NCBI GenBank assembly: GCA_002329495.1
Contig: DCTH01000107.1
Span: 3,917-11,201, forward strand
Direction: 5' to 3'
DNA length: 7,285 nt
Source of the DNA: Syntrophothermus sp. UBA1445
GTDB lineage: Bacteria; Bacillota; Syntrophomonadia; Syntrophomonadales; DTU052
Positions 1-7,139 of the stretch are shown piece by piece. The position numbers were made by a program, and so were the translations under genes. The notes under the pieces were generated by a model, which searched no databases, had not been told where the DNA came from, and was given only the letters and a program-made list of their open reading frames with translations. Position 1 is the stretch's first letter. Every line of letters begins with the position of its first letter.

Positions 1-137
1 ACCACCAGTGGGCGGGCATTGCCCAGGTGTATAAAGTTGTAGGTGGTCGGCCCGCATACATACATGTTAATCCTGGGTGGATCTATACTGAGCAATTCTT
101 CCTTTTGCCTGGTTTGCGTATTGTAGACTCTTATCAT
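1..137 (-). CDS. cysS: Cysteinyl-tRNA synthetase, N-terminal part (cut by window edge)
   Basis: Class I aminoacyl-tRNA synthetase that charges tRNA-Cys with cysteine in the cytoplasm. Only the first 45 codons are in the window. Reading leftward from ATG at 135-137 gives [16 protein letters not shown], then the family signature [19 protein letters not shown] at residues 25-43. Cys28 is the expected first zinc ligand that reads the substrate thiol, and HLGN at 37-40 is the CysRS form of the HIGH motif. The start is set by a strong AAGGAGG six bases upstream. The gene begins inside the end of cysE, with a 71-nt overlap in another frame, so the two should share a transcript and be translationally linked. 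Both would lie under the T-box leader upstream of cysE. The identity is secure; the C-terminal domains cannot be seen. Confidence 0.95.
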   Translation of the reverse strand, partial: MIRVYNTQTRQKEELLSIDPPRINMYVCGPTTYNFIHLGNARPLV

Positions 138-789
138 ACTTTTCCTCCTTCTCCAGGTGATAAAGGCGATGTTCCAGCAGTGTTATCCGGTCCTGCAAAG
201 CCTGCATGGCCTCAGCTATCGGGTCAGGCAGGAGATGGTGATTAAGATCCACCTCGGAAATCCGGTTACCGCCTTGAACTACCACCCTTCCCGGCACCCC
301 AACCACCGTGCAGTCATTGGGAACGTTTTTGAGTACCACTGATCCCGCCCCGATCTTAACGTTGTCACCTATGGTTATCGAACCCAGGACCTTGGCTCCG
401 GTGCTGACCACTACGTTGTTCCCTAACGTCGGGTGTCGTTTTCCTTTTTCTTTGCCGGTTCCGCCCAGGGTTACCCCCTGATACAGGGTAACATTGTCCC
501 CGATTATGGTGGTCTCTCCTATTACCACCCCGGCCCCATGGTCAATGAAAAAGCCCTTCCCAATCTGGGCCCCGGGATGAATCTCTATCTGGGTCAGGGT
601 CCGGTTTATCTGCGATATGATTCGGGCCAGGACCGGCCAGCCCCGCTTATACAGCCAATGGGCCAACCGGTGCCACAGCAGAGCATGAAAGCCAGGGTAA
701 CACAACAGGACCTCCAACCGGCTGCGGGCGGCCGGGTCACGTTCCAGCACTACATCCAGATCATGCTTTATGGTCTTGAAAATTCCCAT
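67..789 (-). CDS. cysE: Serine O-acetyltransferase
   Basis: Transfers acetyl from acetyl-CoA to L-serine to give O-acetylserine, the first committed step of cysteine synthesis. The 240-residue product has an N-terminal helical part (1-65), then a left-handed beta-helix of hexapeptide repeats (about 66-170). [13 protein letters not shown] at 81-93 carries the catalytic His84, and IEIHP at 68-72 stands where enterobacterial enzymes have the catalytic Asp motif DIHP, as in Bacillus-type Cys[17 protein letters not shown] (106-121) and IGAGSVV (146-152) are family signatures. [13 protein letters not shown] (181-193) leads into a charged, probably coiled-coil tail. The product is roughly 20 residues longer than Bacillus CysE as I recall it (about 217), and the extra tail is largely the part overlapping cysS. 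It lacks the C-terminal Ile used by enterobacterial CysE to dock CysK. ATG at 789 follows a GGAGGGG site. First gene after the T-box leader. Confidence 0.95.
   Translation of the reverse strand: MGIFKTIKHDLDVVLERDPAARSRLEVLLCYPGFHALLWHRLAHWLYKRGWPVLARIISQINRTLTQIEIHPGAQIGKGFFIDHGAGVVIGETTIIGDNVTLYQGVTLGGTGKEKGKRHPTLGNNVVVSTGAKVLGSITIGDNVKIGAGSVVLKNVPNDCTVVGVPGRVVVQGGNRISEVDLNHHLLPDPIAEAMQALQDRITLLEHRLYHLEKEEKYDKSLQYANQAKGRIAQYRSTQD
144..150 (-). promoter_or_regulatory. Shine-Dalgarno site of cysS, inside cysE
   Basis: AAGGAGG on the minus strand, six bases before the cysS ATG. It fixes the cysS start at 137. The same bases encode the Glu-Lys-Glu-Glu-Lys stretch of CysE around residues 213-217, so the ribosome site lies wholly in the cysE coding region. 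Confidence 0.85.
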
Positions 790-840
790 TTTCTATCCCC
801 CTCCATAATATTGTTTACCCGTTTCTGACCGGAATTACGA

Positions 841-879
841 ATATAAAAAGCCCTTCGTCTGTGCAGAGACGAAAGGCTT
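841..879 (-). terminator. Intrinsic terminator of the T-box leader
   Basis: On the minus strand 867-879 pairs with 848-860 (AAGCCTTTCGTCT with AGACGAAGGGCTT; 13 bp including a G-U pair), with a 6-nt loop, followed by TTTTT. It sits just downstream of the T-box sequence, where the leader ends transcription unless uncharged tRNA stabilises the antiterminator. Confidence 0.92.
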
Positions 880-1062
880 CACCTTTTCGCGGTCCCACTC
901 TGCTTGAGCTGGGGCTCCACTTGACAGTTGATAACGGAACAACCCGCAAAACGTAAGCTCCCAGGCGCACTTCGTATACCGCTCAATCCAAAATGGCTCT
1001 CAGCCCAGTGACCATTTCTCTCTGATGGGGAGACGGTACCTACTCTTCCTGTTCATAGCTCT
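848..1062 (-). promoter_or_regulatory. T-box leader (probably tRNA-Cys) controlling cysE-cysS
   Basis: Transcribed leader that senses uncharged tRNA. Seen directly: the T-box sequence AGAGTGGGACCGCG at 888-901 (family consensus AGGGTGGTACCGCG), followed by the terminator helix. The Stem I base has AGCT/AGCT (1057-1060 with 956-959), an AUGA/GGGA kink-turn, CAGG/CCTG (1048-1051 with 962-965), then a specifier loop with AGTA on one side (1041-1044) and GAA on the other (971-973). Above it GTACCG pairs with CGGTAT. Bases after GAA read G-TGC-G. UGC (967-969), a Cys codon followed by a purine, is the likely specifier. The bulge is UGGG rather than UGGU, which suits a non-A discriminator base such as U73 of tRNA-Cys and argues against reading GUG (Val). 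When tRNA-Cys is uncharged, readthrough into cysE-cysS is expected. Confidence 0.93.
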
Positions 1063-1088
1063 TATAATTTTATGTTTGGGTTAGGATC

Positions 1089-1117
1089 ATTATATGCAGG
1101 CAAATGCCGGGTGTCAA
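1089..1117 (-). promoter_or_regulatory. Consensus sigma-A promoter of the T-box/cysE/cysS unit
   Basis: TTGACA (1112-1117) and TATAAT (1089-1094) on the minus strand with a 17-bp spacer match the housekeeping consensus at 12 of 12 positions. Transcription should begin near 1082, some 20 bases before the T-box Stem I base. This places cysE-cysS on a transcript separate from gltX, whose stop lies 51 bp upstream of the -35 box. Confidence 0.9.
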
Positions 1118-1126
1118 TGTTTCATT

Positions 1127-1144
1127 AGTATTCCGCGGAATACT
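1127..1144. repeat. Perfect 18-bp palindrome upstream of the cysE promoter
   Basis: AGTATTCCGCGGAATACT is identical on both strands. It lies between the gltX stop and the -35 box, its near edge nine bases upstream of TTGACA and its centre near -53 from the predicted start. There is no U-tract on either side, so it is not an intrinsic terminator. A loop-free dyad at this position fits a protein-binding site; the binding protein is unknown. Confidence 0.6.
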
Positions 1145-1167
1145 TTTAGGTATCTTATTGGCCGGTC

Positions 1168-2619
1168 TTAAATCAGTGCAGATATCCTTCGTCTTATCTC
1201 CGGGATCCCCATCACCACAAAGAGGTACGGCAGTTCCGGGCCATGTGGATTGCCGGTCAGGGAGAGTCTGATGGGCATATAAACCCGTTTGGCCGGCAGC
1301 TGCAGGGCTTTCGGCAGGCCTTTCATAAAGATGCGGGCCTGATCCAGGTCGAACCTTTCCGGTAGACGTTCAGTAAAGAGCCGCAGCATTTCCCTGACCT
1401 CCGGTTGTTCCAGCTGACTGATGGTATCTGCGTCATATCGAGGATCAGCAAAGAACGGTTCAATCTCCCTGACCACATCACCCAGACAGACCAGCCGGTC
1501 CCGGATTGCCTCGATGAGGACCTCATATACCGCCTCATCCAGGTGCTCTACTCTTGGCCAAAACGGGGAGGTCTGCAGATAGGGCTTAAGCATCTCTCCC
1601 AGATGCTTGAGCGGCTTCCTTTTGATGTACTGAGCATTCAGCCAGTTCAACTTCTCCAGATCAAATACCGCCGGGTTCTTGGCCACCCGCTGCAGGCTGA
1701 ACTGCTTTATGATCTCGTCCTGATCCAGAATCTCCTGTTCTCCTTCAGGCGACCAGCCTAACAGGGCCAGGAAGTTGAACACTGCTTCCGGCAGGTAACC
1801 TGCCTGCCGGTACTGCATAACCGAGGTGGCCCCATGCCGCTTGCTCATCTTCTGCCGGTCACTACCCAGGATCAGTGAAATATGAGCAAACTCTGGAGTC
1901 TTAAACCCCAAGGCCCGGTAGATCAGCAGTTGCCGGGGAGTATTTGACAGGTGCTCCTCGGCCCGGATCACATGGGTGATTTTCATATCATGGTCATCTA
2001 TCACTACGGCAAAGTTGTAGGTGGGAATACCATCCGATTTTACGATTATGAAATCCCCGATCTCCGAGCTGTCAAACGATACTGCACCCCGCACCAGATC
2101 GTTGACCACCAGGTTGTCACCGGCGGGAACCCGAAAACGGACCGTAGGAAGTAGACCCTGGCTCAGCTTTTCCTCCCGTTCCTCCGGGGTAAGGTGGCGG
2201 CATTTCCCGGAGTAGGCCACAATCTGACCCTTATACAGCATGACCTGGCGTTCCTCGGCCAACTCCTCTTCGGTGCAGAAACAATGATAGGCATGGCCGC
2301 TTCTCAAAAGCTGATCAACATAGCGGTGGTATGTATCCAGCCGCTCCGTTTGACGGTACGGCCCGTTGCTGCCTCCCACGTCTATGCCCTCGTCCCAGCT
2401 TATTCCCAGCCAGGAAAGAGACTCGACGATCTCCCGTTCGCTCTCCAGGGACGATCTCTCCAGATCCGTGTCCTCGATCCTCAAGACCAGAGTCCCTTGC
2501 TGGTTCCGGGCAAAAAGATAGTTGAACAAAGCTGAACGGGCACCGCCAATATGTAACGGTCCGGTGGGACTGGGTGCAAATCTAACCTTTACTTTATTCA
2601 TTCCTGAATTGATCGACAC
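1168..2619 (-). CDS. gltX: Glutamyl-tRNA synthetase
   Basis: Class Ib synthetase that attaches glutamate to tRNA-Glu. The 483 residues match the normal bacterial length. [13 protein letters not shown] (14-26) holds the HIGH motif. LRIEDTD (46-52) is the usual following signature. C113-x-C115 ... C140-x-H142 forms the CxC-x24-CxH zinc site of many bacterial Glu[14 protein letters not shown] (219-230) lines the active site and KMSKR (257-261) is the second ATP motif. The remainder is the helical anticodon-binding region, ending with a typical [11 protein letters not shown]. The start taken is GTG at 2617-2619, preceded by GGGAGGAGGGAGGA about ten bases away. The internal ATG at 2601 (residue 7) has only an AGGA touching it and is less likely. 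Because a glnS gene lies upstream, this GluRS may be of the discriminating type, but that is not readable from motifs alone. Confidence 0.96.
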   Translation of the reverse strand: MSINSGMNKVKVRFAPSPTGPLHIGGARSALFNYLFARNQQGTLVLRIEDTDLERSSLESEREIVESLSWLGISWDEGIDVGGSNGPYRQTERLDTYHRYVDQLLRSGHAYHCFCTEEELAEERQVMLYKGQIVAYSGKCRHLTPEEREEKLSQGLLPTVRFRVPAGDNLVVNDLVRGAVSFDSSEIGDFIIVKSDGIPTYNFAVVIDDHDMKITHVIRAEEHLSNTPRQLLIYRALGFKTPEFAHISLILGSDRQKMSKRHGATSVMQYRQAGYLPEAVFNFLALLGWSPEGEQEILDQDEIIKQFSLQRVAKNPAVFDLEKLNWLNAQYIKRKPLKHLGEMLKPYLQTSPFWPRVEHLDEAVYEVLIEAIRDRLVCLGDVVREIEPFFADPRYDADTISQLEQPEVREMLRLFTERLPERFDLDQARIFMKGLPKALQLPAKRVYMPIRLSLTGNPHGPELPYLFVVMGIPEIRRRISALI

Positions 2620-2643
2620 TTAAGCCGATCCTCCCTCCTCCCG

Positions 2644-2696
2644 ACTTTTTTAAAAAGTATCCTCCGTTGCCGGAAAGGGCTGCACCCCCGGCGGAG
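2644..2696 (-). promoter_or_regulatory. gltX leader hairpin and AT-rich palindrome
   Basis: On the minus strand CTCCG-CCGG (2696-2688) pairs with CCGG-CAA-CGGAG (2673-2662), a 9-bp helix with a CAA bulge around a GC-rich loop. After GATAC comes a near-perfect palindrome, ACTTTTT/AAAAAGT with one central base (2644-2658), then the gltX ribosome site. The hairpin followed by TTTTT looks like a weak second terminator or attenuator. No T-box consensus or riboswitch core that I know is present. The regulatory meaning is inferred. Confidence 0.4.
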
Positions 2697-2698
2697 TC

Positions 2699-2731
2699 AA
2701 AAAAATCACCCCGAGCAGGCCGGCATCGGGG
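2699..2731 (-). terminator. Leftward intrinsic terminator between glnS and gltX
   Basis: Minus strand CCCCGA (2731-2726) pairs with TCGGGG (2714-2709) around an 11-nt GC-rich loop, then TGA and seven T (2705-2699). It should end transcripts coming from yacL-ispDF-glnS, or act as an attenuator for gltX. A TATAAA stands just upstream on the same strand (2735-2740), but no convincing -35 box goes with it. Confidence 0.75.
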
Positions 2732-2795
2732 CAATTTATACTCATAAGCATTCTACTGACTAAATGGTGATCCCCCTTAAGCTGGATATGTTATG

Positions 2796-2983
2796 AAAAA
2801 GTCCCGTGTAGCGAACGTTGAGTCCGAATTGAGCAACACCCTGCGAGGGCCGAAAGCAGCCGGGCGACAGGAGGTCGCGAGTCCGCCCATGCGGCATGGA
2901 TGCCGATTAGACGGGGTACTGCCTGGAGTCCAAGCTATGCAGTTGGGGTTGCCGATAAGGACCCGAAGCGAACGGAATTTTTT
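2796..2983 (+). ncRNA. Candidate structured non-coding RNA of unknown family
   Basis: A 188-nt element filling the gap after the glnS stop. A closing helix pairs 2796-2807 with 2972-2983 (AAAAAGUCCCGU with ACGGAAUUUUUU; 11 of 12 positions pair, one by G-U). Inside are GUCC/GGAC (2822-2825 with 2959-2962), GCAAC-a-CCC/GGG-GUUGC (2833-2841 with 2945-2952), a hairpin GCGAC-AGGAG-GUCGC (2864-2878), GGCA-UGGA-UGCC (2893-2904) and ACUGC/GCAGU (2918-2922 with 2939-2943). Loops on the plus strand are rich in A and G (GCGAACG, CGAAAGCAG, GAUUAGA, GAUAAGG), which favours plus as the RNA sense, convergent with glnS; minus cannot be excluded. Length and rod-like closing stem would suit a 6S-like RNA, but I see no motif that proves this. 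I do not recognise tmRNA, SRP RNA, RNase P RNA, a riboswitch or a T-box. No clear promoter precedes it. Confidence 0.5.
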
Positions 2984-2992
2984 ACGAACTAT

Positions 2993-4681
2993 CTAGGATT
3001 TTTGTGCCTTGGCCCAGGAATCACGCAGTGATACTACCCGGTTAAATACCAGGTTCTCAGGACTGGAGTCCACCGGATCCAGAGCGAAATAACCCTGGCG
3101 CAGGAACTGATATCTGGTATCCGGTGTTGCCTCGGTCAGGCTGGGTTCCACCAGACAGGAGCTTAACACCTCCAGTGAATCCGGGTTGAGACTGGCCTTA
3201 TAGCCCAGTTCACTCTTTTCCTCTCCCGGGTTCTCACTCAGGAACAGGTGATTAAGCAAGCGTACTTCGGCCGGTACCGCGTGTCTGGCCGATACCCAGT
3301 GCAGGGTCCCCTTGACCTTGCGGGTTCCAGAAGCCATGCCGCTGCGGGTTTCCGGGTCATAGGTACACCGTAGTTCAATAATCTGACCGGTTTTCTCGTC
3401 TTTTATTACCTGTTCACACTTGATGATGTAAGCGTGTTTTAATCGTACCTCTTTACCAGGTGAGAGCCGGAAGAACTTCTTCGGAGGGTCTTCCATAAAA
3501 TCCTCCTGCTCGATATATATTACCCGGGAGAAGGGGATCTTCCTTACGCCCATCGCCGGGTTTTCCGGATTGTTTTCCGCATCAAGCTCTTCCACCTGAT
3601 CCTCAGGGTAGTTCTCAATCACTACTTTGAGGGGACGCAGGACGGCCATTACCCGGAGGGCCTTCTCATTCAGGTCCTCCCGGATACAGTGTTCCAAAAG
3701 GCCGATGTCAACGGTGGAGTTGCTCTTGGCAACGCCGATTCGCTCGCAAAAGTCGCGGATAGCAGCCGGGGTTACACCTCTGCGGCGCAATCCCGATATG
3801 GTGGGCATCCGCGGGTCATCCCACCCGCTGACATAGCCCTGTTCCACCAGTTCTCGCAGAATTCGCTTGCTCATCACCGTATGGGTAAGGTTAAGCCGGG
3901 CAAATTCTATCTGCTGAGGACGATCCTTAAGGTTTAGAACCTCCAGGGGCCAGTCATAAAGGGGACGGTGATCCTCAAATTCCAGGGTACAGATAGAATG
4001 CGTTATCCCCTCTAAATAATCCGATAACGGATGAGCATAATCATACATTGGGTAAATACACCACTTATCACCGGTGCGGTGGTGGGTCTGCCGCAGGATA
4101 CGGTACAGGACCGGATCACGCATGTTCAGATTTGGGGATGCCATATCAATTTTGGCCCGGAGCACGCGGGACCCATCCGCAAATTCCCCGGCCCGCATAC
4201 GCCGGAAAAGATCAAGATTCTCTTCAACAGTCCGGTCCCGGTAAGGGCTGTTTTTGCCGGGCTCGGTCAAGGTGCCCCGGTATTCCCTGATCTGGGTGGC
4301 TGATAGGTCACAGACATAGGCATGTCCAAGTTTAATCAGCTCAACTGCAAAATCGTAAAGCTGTTCAAAGTAATCCGAGGCGAAATACATCCGGTCTTCC
4401 CAGTCGAAACCAAGCCACCGGACATCCTCTTTTATGGATTCAACAAACTCAATCTCTTCCTTGCTAGGGTTGGTATCATCAAAGCGCAGGTTACAAAGGC
4501 CCTGGTACAGGGCAGCGGTACCAAAATTAAGGCAAATTGATTTGGCATGCCCGATGTGAAGGTACCCGTTGGGCTCAGGTGGAAACCGGGTGTGAACCCG
4601 ACCCTCGTTTTTTCCTGTTTTTAAGTCCTCGTTAATAATAGCCTGAATAAAATTGGTCGATCCGGGATTAATCATCGCCAT
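2993..4681 (-). CDS. glnS: Glutaminyl-tRNA synthetase
   Basis: Class Ib synthetase that charges tRNA-Gln directly with glutamine. The 562 residues are close to the length of Escherichia coli GlnRS (about 554). [18 protein letters not shown] (31-48) contains the HIGH motif at 42-45. LRFDDTNP (65-72) is the GlnRS counterpart of the Glu[25 protein letters not shown] (213-229) and the ATP loop VMSKR (269-273) follow. The C-terminal 220 or so residues fit the two beta-barrel anticodon-binding domains of the family, not the helical cage of bacterial GluRS. ATG at 4679-4681 has AGGGGAG nine bases upstream. It follows ispDF after 102 bp without a clear terminator, so it may share the yacL-ispDF transcript. 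Direct charging by GlnRS is patchy in Firmicutes, where the gene is usually regarded as acquired by transfer; base composition here does not visibly differ from its neighbours. Confidence 0.96.
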   Translation of the reverse strand: MAMINPGSTNFIQAIINEDLKTGKNEGRVHTRFPPEPNGYLHIGHAKSICLNFGTAALYQGLCNLRFDDTNPSKEEIEFVESIKEDVRWLGFDWEDRMYFASDYFEQLYDFAVELIKLGHAYVCDLSATQIREYRGTLTEPGKNSPYRDRTVEENLDLFRRMRAGEFADGSRVLRAKIDMASPNLNMRDPVLYRILRQTHHRTGDKWCIYPMYDYAHPLSDYLEGITHSICTLEFEDHRPLYDWPLEVLNLKDRPQQIEFARLNLTHTVMSKRILRELVEQGYVSGWDDPRMPTISGLRRRGVTPAAIRDFCERIGVAKSNSTVDIGLLEHCIREDLNEKALRVMAVLRPLKVVIENYPEDQVEELDAENNPENPAMGVRKIPFSRVIYIEQEDFMEDPPKKFFRLSPGKEVRLKHAYIIKCEQVIKDEKTGQIIELRCTYDPETRSGMASGTRKVKGTLHWVSARHAVPAEVRLLNHLFLSENPGEEKSELGYKASLNPDSLEVLSSCLVEPSLTEATPDTRYQFLRQGYFALDPVDSSPENLVFNRVVSLRDSWAKAQKS

Positions 4682-4783
4682 CTTACTGGTCTCCCCTATA
4701 GCTTTTTATGACCGGTTATTACTGATCACATATAATAATCATAACCAACACCGTGCCGATATTCCACGTCGATTCCTGAAACA

Positions 4784-5944
4784 TCATTTTAAAAGTACAT
4801 TGGCCTGGGCGGCGATTCCTTCTCCTCTGCCAGTGAATCCCAGTCCCTCGGTGGTAGTTGCTTTAACGTTTACCCGGGAAACATCGATCCCCAAAACCTC
4901 TGCCAGACGCCCTTTCATCTCCTCCAGGTAGGGTGCCAGCCGCGGTCTTTCGGCAATCACGGTACCGTCTATGTTTATTATCTCCAATCCCTCTTCAGCA
5001 ACCTTTCTCCCGACCCTCTTAAGGAGTATCATACTGTCAATGTCCTGAAATTCCGGATTGCTGTCAGGAAAGTAGTACCCGATATCACGCAGGCCGGCCG
5101 CGCCCAGCAGTGCATCACAGATGGCATGCACCAGTACATCAGCATCGGAATGGCCTAACAGGCCCTTGTCAAACGGTATCCTCACCCCACCGATTACCAG
5201 TTTTCGTCCCTCTACCAGACGGTGAACATCATAACCATTGCCAATCCTCATAGTTTGGTCCCCAGCGAGCAGTCCCTGGGCCATGAGCATATCATCGGCG
5301 GTGGTAATTTTAAGGTTTCGGTAATCTCCGTCAACCACCCGGACCGCTCCAAAAAACCTCTCGTAGATTACAGCGTCATCGGTTCCCACGAAACCCTGCG
5401 CCAGGGCTTCCCGGTAAGCCTCCTTAAGCCGGGAAGCACGAAATACCTGGGGGGTCTGTATCTGGTAATAACGGGAACGGTCCAGGGTGGTTTGTACATT
5501 ACCGTCAGGCCCCACCTCTTTTAAGGTGTCTTTGCTGGGAACGCCTAGACAGGCGGCTCCAGTGATCCTGGCCATCTCAATCACCCGCAAAACCATCTCC
5601 GATGACACCAGTGGCCGTGCACCATCATGCACAGCCACCAGATTTAGGCTATCATCCAGGGCTTTTAAGCCCGCCCAGACTGAGTCCTGCCTCTCCCGTC
5701 CTCCTGGTATGATACGCTTTACCTTGCGGTAACCAAAGCGGTCAACAATATCCCGCTCCATCACGGATACTTCCTGGGGATGAGCAACGATTACTATTTC
5801 CTCAATATCGGGCAGCTTTTCAAAGACATCAAGAGAGTACTTGATTACCGGCTGACCACTAAGCTTCAGGAACACCTTGTTAACCTTGCTCAGCATGCGT
5901 TTACCCTGTCCGGCGGCCGCGAGAACCAAACCGGTATCACCCAA
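4784..5944 (-). CDS. ispDF: Bifunctional IspD-IspF enzyme of the MEP pathway
   Basis: Fusion of two enzymes of non-mevalonate isoprenoid synthesis. Residues 1-228 are IspD, the CTP-dependent cytidylyltransferase acting on 2-C-methyl-D-erythritol 4-phosphate: LAAAGQGKRM (8-17), Lys23, DGARP (107-111), TDD (188-190) and NLKITTADD (210-218) with Lys212. Residues 232-386 are IspF, the cyclodiphosphate synthase: MRIGNGYDVHRL with metal ligands Asp239 and His241, GHSDADVLVHAICDALLGA (264-282) with His273, and TTTEGLGFTGRGEGIAAQA (363-381). The linker is only LLAGDQT-like, with no gap. The start is TTG at 5942-5944, the only start codon after an in-frame TGA at 5951-5953. It has AGAGGTGA close upstream and overlaps the yacL stop by 8 nt, so translation is probably coupled. 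IspE is not fused and not in the window. The internal ATG at codon 232 has only a weak GGGGA upstream, so separate IspF is unlikely. Confidence 0.95.
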   Translation of the reverse strand: MGDTGLVLAAAGQGKRMLSKVNKVFLKLSGQPVIKYSLDVFEKLPDIEEIVIVAHPQEVSVMERDIVDRFGYRKVKRIIPGGRERQDSVWAGLKALDDSLNLVAVHDGARPLVSSEMVLRVIEMARITGAACLGVPSKDTLKEVGPDGNVQTTLDRSRYYQIQTPQVFRASRLKEAYREALAQGFVGTDDAVIYERFFGAVRVVDGDYRNLKITTADDMLMAQGLLAGDQTMRIGNGYDVHRLVEGRKLVIGGVRIPFDKGLLGHSDADVLVHAICDALLGAAGLRDIGYYFPDSNPEFQDIDSMILLKRVGRKVAEEGLEIINIDGTVIAERPRLAPYLEEMKGRLAEVLGIDVSRVNVKATTTEGLGFTGRGEGIAAQANVLLK

Positions 5945-7025
5945 AGAGATTCACCTCTTGCAGTTTCTGCATGGTTTGACTGATGCGGCTTCCCTCTTTG
6001 GACTTCTTGGTAAAGATCATGCGGCCAGCGGCGGTTTGAAATACGCTGGTCACCATCACTTCGATCTCCTGTCCAATTTCCTCCTGCCCGTTCTCCACTA
6101 CAACCATGGTACCATCCTCAAGGTATCCGACACCCTGTCCGTCTTCTTTGCCTTCCTTGATGATATTGACCTTCATGGTCTCACCAGGAAATACGATGAC
6201 CTTCACTGCGTTGGTCAGTTCATTAACATTCAGAACCTTGATCCCCTGCAATTCAGCCACCTTGTTAAGGTTGTAATCATTGGTGACAATGCTGGCGTCC
6301 AAATCCTTGCAAAGCCGCAGAAGTTTCATGTCTACTTCGCGTTCATCCGGAAAATCTCCTTCATATATCCCAATTTTCATCCCCGGATGCTTCTGCATCT
6401 TACTGAGGATCTCCAGTCCCCGGCGGCCCTTGCTGCGCCGTATATAATCGGACGAGTCCGCGATATGACGCAGTTCTTCGATGACAAAGGCCGGGACCAC
6501 CAGTTCACCTTCAAGAAAACCGGAAAGCGCCACATCATAGATGCGGCCGTCGATTATGGCACTCGTATCCAGGACCTTGTCATTCCTGTATAATGCCAGG
6601 GAATCCTTGGAGTTGGTCGGCCGGATGAGATTCATAAAATCGTAAGCTTTTTTTCGTCCTATGTTTAGACCTAGAAATCCGCAGACAAAGAAGGATACAA
6701 ACTTGATGTACTCCCCGGCTATGTCAATTACTACAAATGGGTACCCCAAAATGAACCCTATGGTAATCCCCAGCAGCATCCCCAGCATTCCGCCCAGGAG
6801 CACCTCGACTGAAGTCTTTTCCATGGTCGCATTAAAATAGTCCCAGCCCCTGATGCAATAGAGCACAGTAAGCCTGAGAAGGATAAGACTTCCCATGGTC
6901 GCCCCCAGGCCTATCAAACAAATTACTCTCCAGTCGCCGCCAAGATATCCCTGGCTCATTACGCCAGCCCAGGTCCCAATAAGAACCGAAATTAAAATGA
7001 AGAAGACTAAGGTACGTTTATTCAT
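5937..7025 (-). CDS. yacL: YacL-type integral membrane protein with PIN and TRAM domains
   Basis: Membrane protein of a family conserved next to ispD in Firmicutes. With the start chosen here it has 362 residues. Hydrophobic segments lie at about 6-23, 34-58, 73-93 and 95-122, likely four membrane helices. A PIN nuclease-like domain follows at about 149-275: LDTSAIIDGRIYD with Asp153, VIEEL with Glu184, VDMKLL with Asp232, and VTNDYN with Asp250, so the acidic cluster of active PIN domains is intact. A TRAM RNA-binding domain spans about 282-340 (GETMKVNIIKEGKEDGQGVGYLEDGTMVVVENG). RNA binding or cleavage is inferred from domains; the substrate is not established. An ATG at 7040 is in frame, but GGAGGTGA lies just after it and six bases before the ATG at 7025, so 7025 is the real start. 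Its stop overlaps the ispDF start by 8 nt. The carD gene often found upstream is absent. Confidence 0.92.
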   Translation of the reverse strand: MNKRTLVFFILISVLIGTWAGVMSQGYLGGDWRVICLIGLGATMGSLILLRLTVLYCIRGWDYFNATMEKTSVEVLLGGMLGMLLGITIGFILGYPFVVIDIAGEYIKFVSFFVCGFLGLNIGRKKAYDFMNLIRPTNSKDSLALYRNDKVLDTSAIIDGRIYDVALSGFLEGELVVPAFVIEELRHIADSSDYIRRSKGRRGLEILSKMQKHPGMKIGIYEGDFPDEREVDMKLLRLCKDLDASIVTNDYNLNKVAELQGIKVLNVNELTNAVKVIVFPGETMKVNIIKEGKEDGQGVGYLEDGTMVVVENGQEEIGQEIEVMVTSVFQTAAGRMIFTKKSKEGSRISQTMQKLQEVNLFG

Positions 7026-7030
7026 TGCTT

Positions 7031-7038
7031 TCACCTCC
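7031..7038 (-). promoter_or_regulatory. Shine-Dalgarno site that sets the yacL start
   Basis: GGAGGTGA on the minus strand, five to six bases before ATG 7025. It lies inside the longer open frame that begins at ATG 7040, which itself has only AGGGG touching it. The shorter start is therefore preferred. Confidence 0.85.
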
Positions 7039-7139
7039 ATCCCCTATTGTTCTAATTTTTTGGCAACATTATGCAGTAGTTCAAAGTTTCCTCCAGAAAA
7101 ACTGATTAGTCTTCCCTTGGATACCGCCCATTTAACCGT

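Noticed and set aside
1127..1144. 18-bp palindrome as the gltX transcription terminator
   Set aside because: No U-tract follows on the minus strand, and the folded stem would be only about 7 bp with a CGCG loop.
2699..2731. The GC hairpin as a rightward terminator
   Set aside because: On the plus strand the stem is followed by CAATTTATAC, without a proper U-run; only the minus-strand direction has the seven-T tract.
2853..2862. AAAGCAGCCG as a sign of signal recognition particle RNA
   Set aside because: The resemblance to the conserved SRP tip is short; the GGAA-type tetraloop helix and its internal loop are missing and the location in the fold is wrong.
2793..2996. 67-codon plus-strand frame over the RNA candidate, with AGGAGG at 2869-2874 ahead of an internal ATG at 2889
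   Set aside because: No ribosome site precedes the first ATG, the internal AGGAGG is 14 bases from its ATG and sits in a stable hairpin loop, the product is of low-complexity basic composition, and RNA pairing explains the sequence better.
5877..6593. Long plus-strand open frame opposite yacL and ispDF
   Set aside because: It lies antisense to two well-supported genes, has no ribosome site and no recognisable domain; it is a shadow of yacL codon structure.
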